DNA from: Bifidobacterium thermophilum DSM 20210
GTDB taxonomy: Bacteria > Actinomycetota > Actinomycetes > Actinomycetales > Bifidobacteriaceae
Direction of reading: 5' to 3'
Assembly (NCBI GenBank): GCA_000771265.1
Contig: JDUB01000011.1
Location: 1-64,000 of the forward strand
Length of the DNA: 64,000 nucleotides
In this document: one piece after another, positions 57,868-64,000 of the stretch
Numbering within the stretch: the first letter of the stretch is position 1
Layout: each line of letters starts with the position of its first letter
The notes under the pieces: model-generated
Database searches by the model: none
What the model saw: the letters and a program-made list of their open reading frames with translations, nothing else
What the model was told of the DNA's origin: nothing
Program-made: the position numbers and the translations under genes

Positions 57868-59220
57868 TCACCGGTCTGTGTCCGCCACAGCGGCGAGCAA
57901 CCGCGCGACGTTTGCTGCGGTGGCGGCGAGGTTGCCGGCGGTCTCGCGGCACGCGTCTGCAAGGGATTGCGGTTCGCGGATGATCGGGAATACCGCATCG
58001 ATGCCGCACGCGTACAGATCCGCGGATGCCGAATAATCGGCATCATCCTGAGGAATAGTCCGAGCGGCTGAGCCATCGGCATACCCATCCGCACCCCGGC
58101 TCCCGGCAACCGTCTGCGGCACGGCGGCGACACCGCGGGCGACCGCTCCGGCGAGCGCCACGACCATGATGCGCGGATTGGCTCGTTTGACGATGTGGGC
58201 GACACCGGCCGGGGTTTTGCCGTAGGCGGTCTGCCCGTCGATACGCCCTTCCCCGGTGATGCACACGTCCGCCGTCCACGCACGGCCCGCAAGCCGCGAG
58301 GCTGTTGCGACAAGCTGGATGCCGGGTTCGATGGTCGCGTTCGTGAAGGCGAGCAGTCCCGCCCCGGTTCCGCCACCGGCACCGGCTCCGGGAACCGCGG
58401 CGACGGAACGTCCCAGATCGCGTTCGATGACCTGTGCGAATCGGCCGAGCGCATCATCAAGCTGCCTGACCATACCAGGGGTCGCGCCCTTTTGCGGCCC
58501 GAATACCGCGGATGCGCCGGTCGGCCCGGTCAGCGGATTGGTGACATCAGTGGCGATGCGGACCTCTGTATGCGCGAGTCGCGGGTCCATGCGGGCGGTG
58601 TCGATATGGTCGAGTCGCGCGAGCGCCGCACCGCCCGGTTCCAAGTCCCGCCCGGTCGCATCCAGTAATCGAGCGCCAAGCGCCTGAGCGATGCCGGCGC
58701 CACCATCGTTGGTCGCGCTGCCGCCGAGCGTAACGATAATCGTGCGCGCCCCGTCATCGAGCGCGTGCCTAATCAGCTCGCCAGTGCCGAACGTGCTGGC
58801 ATGCAGCGGGTCGTGCGTATGCTCATCCACGTATTGCAGGCCGCTGGCACGCGCCATCTCTACCACGGCGACACGCCCGGGCTCGGCCTCCGCCTTGCGA
58901 TTCGCGTTCCTGGCGTTTCGCACACCAGCGAATCCCCGTGCACCCGCGGTTCCCCGTACACCGCCGATATTCTGCGCATCCAACAGCCCGTACTCCGCGC
59001 GGACCGGCCGCATCAGCGGATCGTGGACCATCGCACTGCAGCGCCGCCCACCAACGGAAGCCAGCAGCGCATCCAGCGTGCCTTCTCCCCCATCAGCCAT
59101 CGGCGCGATATCGCAACACGCCGTCGGGCAAACGGCCTTCACCCCGCGCACGACCGCACGACATGCCTCCACGGCATCAAGCGACCCTTTGAACGAATCC
59201 ATCGCAATGAGAAACCTCAC
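57868..59220 (-). CDS. glxK: Glycerate kinase (GlxK/GarK family)
   Basis: The enzyme phosphorylates glycerate with ATP. The 450-residue protein has IAMDSFKGSLDAVEACRAVV at the N-terminus, PMADGGEGTLDALL, VTLGGSATNDGGAGIAQALG, ATDVTNPLTGPTGASAVFGPQKGA and CITGEGRIDGQTAYGKTPAGVA. It is ~70 residues longer than usual owing to two low-complexity insertions (about 86-115 and 375-405). Start is GTG 59220: TAGGCT lies six bases upstream and GGAG is too close to act well. It is divergent from the aldo/keto reductase. Confidence 0.93.
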   Translation of the reverse strand: MRFLIAMDSFKGSLDAVEACRAVVRGVKAVCPTACCDIAPMADGGEGTLDALLASVGGRRCSAMVHDPLMRPVRAEYGLLDAQNIGGVRGTAGARGFAGVRNARNANRKAEAEPGRVAVVEMARASGLQYVDEHTHDPLHASTFGTGELIRHALDDGARTIIVTLGGSATNDGGAGIAQALGARLLDATGRDLEPGGAALARLDHIDTARMDPRLAHTEVRIATDVTNPLTGPTGASAVFGPQKGATPGMVRQLDDALGRFAQVIERDLGRSVAAVPGAGAGGGTGAGLLAFTNATIEPGIQLVATASRLAGRAWTADVCITGEGRIDGQTAYGKTPAGVAHIVKRANPRIMVVALAGAVARGVAAVPQTVAGSRGADGYADGSAARTIPQDDADYSASADLYACGIDAVFPIIREPQSLADACRETAGNLAATAANVARLLAAVADTDR

Positions 59221-59226
59221 GGCTCC

Positions 59227-59232
59227 AGCCTA
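59227..59232 (-). promoter_or_regulatory. -10 hexamer TAGGCT before glxK
   Basis: TAGGCT, six bases, GTG on the minus strand; leaderless spacing. Confidence 0.4.
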
Positions 59233-59351
59233 TGATGAGGACGCAACCAGCGGCACGACACGACACGGTCAGGCATTCGCAACCGAACGCCAGCCGCCCG
59301 CCCACCGCACGCCGCACACCACGCACGAACCCCAGCACGCAGGAGGCAACG

Positions 59352-60380
59352 ATGCCATCATCAACCAACACCACCGGTATCAGCGCATACACGCCATCCC
59401 TCGACCGGTACGAGACCATGCCCTACCGGCGAAGCGGCCGCAGCGGTTTGAAACTGCCCGCCATCAGCCTCGGCTTTTGGCATAATTTCGGCGATTTCTC
59501 GTCATACGACACGATGAAACAGCTGTGTTTCACCGCATTCGACCACGGCATCACGCATTTCGACCTCGCCAACAATTACGGGCCGGAACCAGGCAGCGCC
59601 GAACGCAACGCCGGCAAGATCCTCCACGACTATTTCGGCGCGCACCGCGACGAACTGGTCATCAGCACCAAAGCCGGTTTTGACATGTGGCCCGGCCCGT
59701 ACGGCGACCACGGCAGCCGCAAATACCTGCTCGCCAGCCTCGACCAGAGCCTGACGCGACTCGGCCTCGACTACGTCGACATCTTCTACCACCACTGCCC
59801 CGACCCGGACACGCCGCTCGAGGAAACCATGGGCGCTCTCGCGCAGGCGGTCACAAGCGGCAAAGCGCTGTACGTGGGCCTGTCGAACTATGACGGGCAA
59901 CGGCTCGAAGCGGCCGCCGCGATTCTTGACGAACTGCATGTGCCGTTCATCATCGCGCAGAACCGCTACAACATCCTTGACCGGACCGTGGAGCACAACG
60001 GCCTGCTCGAAGCCGTCAGCCGTCTGGGCAAAGGGCTGATCACATACAGCCCGCTCGACCAGGGACTGCTCACCGACCGGTATCTGGACGGGATTCCAGC
60101 GGATTCGCGCGTGGCCAGGGACGGCCGGTTCCTCACCGAAGCCGACGTGGCACGCACGCATGACGCTATTGTCGCGTTGAATACGATTGCCGCTGCGCGC
60201 GGGCAGAGTCTCGCGGATATGGCGCTCGCTTGGCTGCTGCGCAAGAGCGAAGTGACCAGTGTGCTCGTGGGCGCGTCCCGACCTCAGCAGCTGCTCGACA
60301 GCCTCGGCGCGTTGAACGGGCCTGATTTCACCGATGACGAGCTCGCCGCCATAGACCGGATCGCGGGCGACGGGCGGTAA
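59352..60380 (+). CDS. Aldo/keto reductase (YghZ-like)
   Basis: A 342-residue NADPH-dependent carbonyl reductase. The catalytic tetrad is visible: Asp and Tyr in HFDLANNYGPEPGSAE, Lys in ISTKAGFDMW, and His in DIFYHHCPD. VLVGASRPQQLLDSLGAL is the cofactor-phosphate region. The sequence best fits the L-glyceraldehyde 3-phosphate reductase (YghZ) group. GGAGG sets ATG 59352; extension to 59232 would overlap the divergent promoter. With glycerate kinase next to it, a C3-sugar or glycerate role is possible. Confidence 0.9.
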   Translation: MPSSTNTTGISAYTPSLDRYETMPYRRSGRSGLKLPAISLGFWHNFGDFSSYDTMKQLCFTAFDHGITHFDLANNYGPEPGSAERNAGKILHDYFGAHRDELVISTKAGFDMWPGPYGDHGSRKYLLASLDQSLTRLGLDYVDIFYHHCPDPDTPLEETMGALAQAVTSGKALYVGLSNYDGQRLEAAAAILDELHVPFIIAQNRYNILDRTVEHNGLLEAVSRLGKGLITYSPLDQGLLTDRYLDGIPADSRVARDGRFLTEADVARTHDAIVALNTIAAARGQSLADMALAWLLRKSEVTSVLVGASRPQQLLDSLGALNGPDFTDDELAAIDRIAGDGR

Positions 60381-60492
60381 CCGTCTGTGGTGGGCTCGCA
60401 ACGATTGCGGTTGCGGATGAGCCGGTTGCAGATAATCCGGATGCGGTGCCGCTGCGGAAGACCAGCTGCAATCAGTACGACAGCCCAGCCTT

Positions 60493-60538
60493 CACAAACT
60501 CGCTGCGCTGACGAATCGCCCAGCATAACCAGTTTGTG
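60493..60538. repeat. Family B palindrome after the aldo/keto reductase
   Basis: CACAAACTCGCTGCGCTGA at the left and AGCATAACCAGTTTGTG at the right. A further half-site (GCAAACCGGCTACGATGG) follows near 60546. Confidence 0.7.
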
Positions 60539-60616
60539 GAGGCGCGCAAACCGGCTACGATGGCAGTCCTGCTGCGTCGCCGACGCGCGCGACGACAGCC
60601 AGAACGGGAAAAGAGA

Positions 60617-60638
60617 AGGGCCCGGAAGACCGGGCCCT
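60617..60638. terminator. GC-rich hairpin AGGGCCCGG-aaga-CCGGGCCCT
   Basis: A perfect 9-bp stem with a four-base loop, followed on the plus strand by a purine-only run (60639-60666) rather than U's. On the minus strand it is followed by TTCTCTTTT. It may be the end of an RNA or the leader of the small frame downstream. Confidence 0.5.
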
Positions 60639-60673
60639 GAAAGGAGAGAAAAAAAGAGAGAAGGGATTGAATT

Positions 60674-60721
60674 ATGGGATTCAAGAGGAGAACCCCATCA
60701 GCTTTTGCTGACATCATTTAG
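60674..60721 (+). CDS. Possible 15-residue small protein
   Basis: ATG 60674 opens MGFKRRTPSAFADII and stops at TAG 60719-60721. It has GAGAAGGGA seven bases upstream and a strong hairpin before that. The peptide is basic at its N-terminus. The layout (hairpin, purine-rich ribosome site, short frame) resembles a leader peptide or small-protein gene, but nothing identifies it. Confidence 0.25.
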   Translation: MGFKRRTPSAFADII

Positions 60722-60981
60722 GATACGGACGTCACCTTGGGTTCACAATATGTTTCCCTGTGAATACTCTGAGATTCGCTCAGGCAACGTCCAGCCTGAT
60801 GTGCAAGCAGTCATCCCCGTCAAGCCGATTATCCACGCCTGCCCCTTCGCGACACCGTTCATAGCCCATCCGACCGCGCTCACCCAATCACGCCCTGCCA
60901 ACCGTCTCCACCCAACCTCATCCGACCGCGTCATGCTCACCCAACCGCACCTGACCAATCAACCATGTCACCCGCGCCATG

Positions 60982-60987
60982 CACAAT
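60982..60987 (+). promoter_or_regulatory. -10-like CACAAT before the YccF gene
   Basis: CACAAT, seven bases, ATG 60995, no ribosome site. It is the same hexamer as at the helicase gene. Confidence 0.35.
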
Positions 60988-60994
60988 GGGCGGC

Positions 60995-61354
60995 ATGAAT
61001 ACGTTGGGCAATATCCTGTGGCTGATTCTCGGCGGGCTCGGACTGGCTGTGGCATGGGCGATCATCGGCATCGTGCTGTGCATCACCATCGTCGGCATCC
61101 CACTCGGCATCCAAGCGTTCAAAATGGCTGGCCTGACACTTACCCCGTTCGGCAAGTCCGTGGTGTATGGCGGTGGCGTCGGCTCACTGCTCGCCAACAT
61201 CATCTGGGTGGTGTTGGTCGGCATCTGGATGGCAATCGGCTACGTGATTGCAGGCGTACTCAACTGCATCACCATCATCGGCGTGCCGTTCGGCATCCAG
61301 TCGTTCAAGATGGCGAAGCTCGCGTTGTGGCCGTTCGGCGCGCAGGTTCAATGA
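60995..61354 (+). CDS. YccF-domain inner-membrane protein
   Basis: A 119-residue protein with two copies of the YccF unit: GIPLGIQAFKMAGLTLTPFG in the first half and GVPFGIQSFKMAKLALWPFG in the second, each after hydrophobic segments, giving about three to four membrane spans. The function of YccF proteins is not known. ATG 60995 is used because the family begins there; ATG 60965 would add ten residues without a ribosome site. Confidence 0.88.
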   Translation: MNTLGNILWLILGGLGLAVAWAIIGIVLCITIVGIPLGIQAFKMAGLTLTPFGKSVVYGGGVGSLLANIIWVVLVGIWMAIGYVIAGVLNCITIIGVPFGIQSFKMAKLALWPFGAQVQ

Positions 61355-61479
61355 TTACCGGTTCATGATCGATGCAATCGCAAAGCATGCCGTCAAACTG
61401 CCAGACGAATCCGGAATATCGGATGTTTCACGATGACGGCAGGCTTGATTTACTGGATTGGCTGAGGAGATGCCGTCAG

Positions 61480-61805
61480 ACTGGCGGGAGTTCGGCCCGG
61501 AACGGTCTGTCAGGCGCCGCTCTCCCGGGAGAACTCGAGTGGTTCCGCAATCTGCCATTGAACTCCCGCACGCGACGTGGGAGTTCAGCCCAATCCGGCA
61601 CTTCCACGGAAGATCTCCCAACAGAAACGTTGAAATCTTGCGATTCTGAAAAATCGGCCCTGAAGCCGTTTCTGGGAGAAAAAGCACCAAAATCGTATTT
61701 CGCAATAAACTCCCGCAACAAACAGGGAGATCATCCCTCTAATCGGCAGCGAGGATGTTCTCCCGCTTCACAGGAGAGCACACGGCCAGGAGAACACCAG
61801 GATCG
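61480..61805. repeat. Family E: cluster of inverted GGGAG / CTCCC motifs
   Basis: GGGAG or CTCCC occurs about nine times in this 326-bp gap, mostly as inverted pairs. The clearest are AACTCCCGC with GTGGGAGTT (61561-61586), AACTCCCGC with CAGGGAGAT (61709-61733), TCTCCCGGGAGA (61529-61540) and TTCTCCCGC with AGGAGAG (61759-61778). No gene is seen. Confidence 0.65.
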
Positions 61806-61980
61806 GAGCACCTGATAACCGGGCGTCGGCAGCGAGAAATCCCCCTGCCGCCCATGATCAATCACTTCACGGTAGGCCCCCAGAAAGTCCGCTCCCGCAA
61901 GGGCGAACCCGTGTCATCACCGTCTACCCCTATCATCGCGATTCCACCGATTCCGCCGGCCGCAATAACCACCGACCCTG

Positions 61981-64000
61981 CTACGCCTGCTGCCACGCGA
62001 ACGGCAGATGCATGAACTCCGGCACTTTGTACCATTTGACCGGATACCCGGCACCATGCGCGCAGAACACCGAATCCGGAGTGTTCTCCAGATCGGATTC
62101 GGGATCATACTCGGCTGCAGCGATGACCGCGTCCTCGTCGTGGCACGGTCGGTAGCCTGCCGACACGCAGGTCAGCGACCCGCGTCCATGCGTGTACGCG
62201 TTGACATCCATCGCGTAATCACGCATGCCTTCGACGGGCGCCTCGCCCTCCAGCACCGCCGTCGTGCCGTCATTTTCGGGCGGGTCGAACGTACCACTCA
62301 TCCGCTGGATATCAGCCATCGCATGCCCCACCTGGTCGGCGGGCAACTCCAGACGGAAGCGGTACCACGGTTCAAGCACATGGCAATGCCCGCCCTGACG
62401 CGCCTGCATAAGTCCTTCGCGGATTGCGCGATACGTCGCCTGGCGGAAATCCCCGCCTTCCGTGTGCTTGTCATGCGCCCGACCGGTCAGCAACGTAATC
62501 CGCATATCGGTGATTGGCGCGCCGATAAGCACGCCCAGATGCTCGCGTTCGCGCATATGCGTCATAATCAGGCGCTGCCAGTTGCGGTCGAGCACATCCA
62601 AACTGCAATCGCTGGCGAATTGGAGTCCGCGGCCACGCTCGAGCGGCTCCAGCAGCAGGTGGACTTCCGCGTAGTGCCGCAACGGTTCGAAATGACCCAC
62701 CCCTTCGACCGGCGTGTCTATAGTCTCGTGGTATACGATGCCCCCGCGATCGAACGTGACTTCGATGCCGAAGCGCGTGCGCAGCAGTTCCTGCACGATT
62801 TCTAGCTGGACAGCGCCCATGAGCTGGATGTGAATCTCCTCAAGACGCTCGACCCACCGCACGTGCAACAGCGGTTCCTCGTCCTCGAGTTCACGTAGCG
62901 CACCCAACAGCTTGTGCGTATCCGTGCCATCGGTGGCCGTGACCGTGTAGGTGAGCACCGGTTCAAGCAGCGGATGCGAGGCGTCCGTCTGCATGCCGAG
63001 TCCCTGACCTGGCACCGTGCCTTCCAGACCGGTCACCGCACAAACTGTTCCGGCGGGGGCGGATTGCAGGATATCGTATTTTGCGCCGGAATATCGCCTG
63101 ATTTGGTCGATTTTTCCGTACGGTTCAATCTCGCTTTTCACTGGCAATTCGCCGCCGGTCACTTTCAGCCAAGTGAGCCGGTTGTGCTGGGCGTCATGCG
63201 AAATGCGGAACACGCGGGCGCCGAAATCCTTGCCATTGCTGCGATCACCACTGTTATCGGCGTTATCTTTGCCATGATTGACGGAAGTGTTGTCGGAAGA
63301 GTTGTCGCCGTATCCGTCATAGCGCGGCTCAGGAGCGTACGCGGCAAGCGCATCCAGCAGATAGCGGATGCCTTGCAATTGCAGCGCTGACGTCCACATA
63401 CACGGGACGAGCTTGCGTTGCGCGATCATCCGGCTGATGGTCGCCGGGCAGATCCGGCCGGTGTCGCAGTATTCGTCGAGCGCGGATTCGTCGAGCGCGG
63501 CAACATCCTCATCGTGTTCCATTCGGGAACCGGCGGAAATCTGGGCGTGGGCGGACGAGCCGCCGGCAATCATGCCAGTTGACGCGCCCGTGGCTGCATG
63601 GGCGTCTGCGGTAACTGAAGCATCCGAAGGTACGGGGATGTCCGCAGTGACCGGGGTATCCGCATTCTCAGCGATATCGGCAGAATTCTGCGGCAATCCG
63701 GCATCCACGCACACCTCGCCAAATCGCTTGCAGATGCCGGCGAGCACGTCATCGCGCGAAATGCCGGGAGCGAGCGCGTCGATTTTATTGATGACGATGA
63801 AGGTCGGCACATGATAGCGCTCCAGCAATCGCCACAGAGTCTCGGTATGACCTTGCACGCCGTCGACGGCTGAAATGACGAGCAGAGCGACATCGAGCAC
63901 ACCCAGTGTGCGTTCCATATCGGCGGCGAAATCCACGTGCCCGGGCGTGTCGAGCAGGGTCAAGCGCATACCCGGATAGTCAATGATCGCGTCTTTTGAA
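61981..64000 (-). CDS. TetM-like translational GTPase, 5' end outside the window
   Basis: The 672 visible residues start inside the G domain: LDTPGHVDF (G3) and VINKIDAL (G4); the P-loop lies beyond the edge. EF-G-like domains II-V follow, with LHVRWVERLEEIHIQLMGAVQLEIV and FRLELPADQVGHAMADIQRMSGTFDPP, the TetM/TetO layout. Two acidic low-complexity insertions (about 100-170, and an Asn/Asp-rich one near 220-250 in visible numbering) are unlike mobile tet genes, which lack them. It is probably a chromosomal relative; tetracycline protection cannot be assumed. Confidence 0.85.
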   Translation of the reverse strand, partial: SKDAIIDYPGMRLTLLDTPGHVDFAADMERTLGVLDVALLVISAVDGVQGHTETLWRLLERYHVPTFIVINKIDALAPGISRDDVLAGICKRFGEVCVDAGLPQNSADIAENADTPVTADIPVPSDASVTADAHAATGASTGMIAGGSSAHAQISAGSRMEHDEDVAALDESALDEYCDTGRICPATISRMIAQRKLVPCMWTSALQLQGIRYLLDALAAYAPEPRYDGYGDNSSDNTSVNHGKDNADNSGDRSNGKDFGARVFRISHDAQHNRLTWLKVTGGELPVKSEIEPYGKIDQIRRYSGAKYDILQSAPAGTVCAVTGLEGTVPGQGLGMQTDASHPLLEPVLTYTVTATDGTDTHKLLGALRELEDEEPLLHVRWVERLEEIHIQLMGAVQLEIVQELLRTRFGIEVTFDRGGIVYHETIDTPVEGVGHFEPLRHYAEVHLLLEPLERGRGLQFASDCSLDVLDRNWQRLIMTHMREREHLGVLIGAPITDMRITLLTGRAHDKHTEGGDFRQATYRAIREGLMQARQGGHCHVLEPWYRFRLELPADQVGHAMADIQRMSGTFDPPENDGTTAVLEGEAPVEGMRDYAMDVNAYTHGRGSLTCVSAGYRPCHDEDAVIAAAEYDPESDLENTPDSVFCAHGAGYPVKWYKVPEFMHLPFAWQQA

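Noticed and set aside
61981-64000. Acquired tetracycline resistance gene
   Set aside because: Low-complexity insertions and the lack of mobile-element signs argue against a mobile tet gene.

Overview
The window looks like a chromosomal segment of a Bifidobacterium or a close relative (Actinobacteria, moderately high GC). The evidence is a ThiE-ThiC fusion in a thiamine operon, the actinobacterial families DUF3052, DUF3107 and YlbL, the Zincin_2/DUF2342 family, a UvrD2-like helicase, strong AAGGAGG ribosome sites on some genes and apparently leaderless starts on others. I see no rRNA, phage, insertion sequence or CRISPR array. There is one tRNA (Val, TAC). The species is inference.

Layout. 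0-3.5 kb: the end of an unidentified gene, then a GT-C-type membrane glycosyltransferase and an acyltransferase-3 (surface polysaccharide). 3.7-9.1 kb: a thiamine operon led by a TPP riboswitch that covers the ribosome site of thiM, then thiE-thiC, thiD and a thiamine-binding protein. 9.4-19.1 kb: a LacI-type regulator, then a minus-strand block with uppS, recO, a membrane hydrolase, ispG, dxr and a DivIVA-domain protein, which joins isoprenoid supply to undecaprenyl carrier synthesis. 19.3-30.1 kb: tRNA-Val, DUF3052, a YlbL-like protease without its PDZ domain, a DUF2342 protein, a UvrD-like helicase, a phosphotransferase-fold protein lacking catalytic residues, DUF3107, a PHP phosphoesterase and a VKOR protein. 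30.4-37.3 kb: dapF, a lipoprotein, a LAKTG-anchored coiled-coil protein, murI, a patatin and an SPFH protein.

37.6-57 kb is the most distinctive part: 2-hydroxy/2-keto acid and sulfur amino acid metabolism. An Ldh2-family dehydrogenase, a class I/II aminotransferase, a D-2-hydroxyacid dehydrogenase and a GNAT enzyme are followed by metN-metI-metQ. Facing these are a NitT/TauT-type ABC importer with an M20 hydrolase and a metal-ligand-rich lipoprotein. Divergent from the importer lies a MetY-like sulfhydrylase, followed by a methyltransferase, metK and a cystathionine gamma-synthase/lyase. The importer and the gamma-synthase, about 6.7 kb apart, carry the same promoter architecture: a 19-bp operator-like box, 7 bp, TTGnnT, 18 bp, TAGGTT. 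This points to one unidentified sulfur regulator. 57.8-64 kb: glycerate kinase, an aldo/keto reductase, a YccF protein and the C-terminal part of a TetM-like translational GTPase that runs off the window.

Two features cut across the window. (1) At least six families of short palindromic repeats occupy the intergenic regions, one of them mostly at convergent gene ends. (2) Ten genes without a usable ribosome site have a TAnnnT or CACAAT -10-like hexamer 6-8 nt before an ATG or GTG, as expected for leaderless mRNAs.
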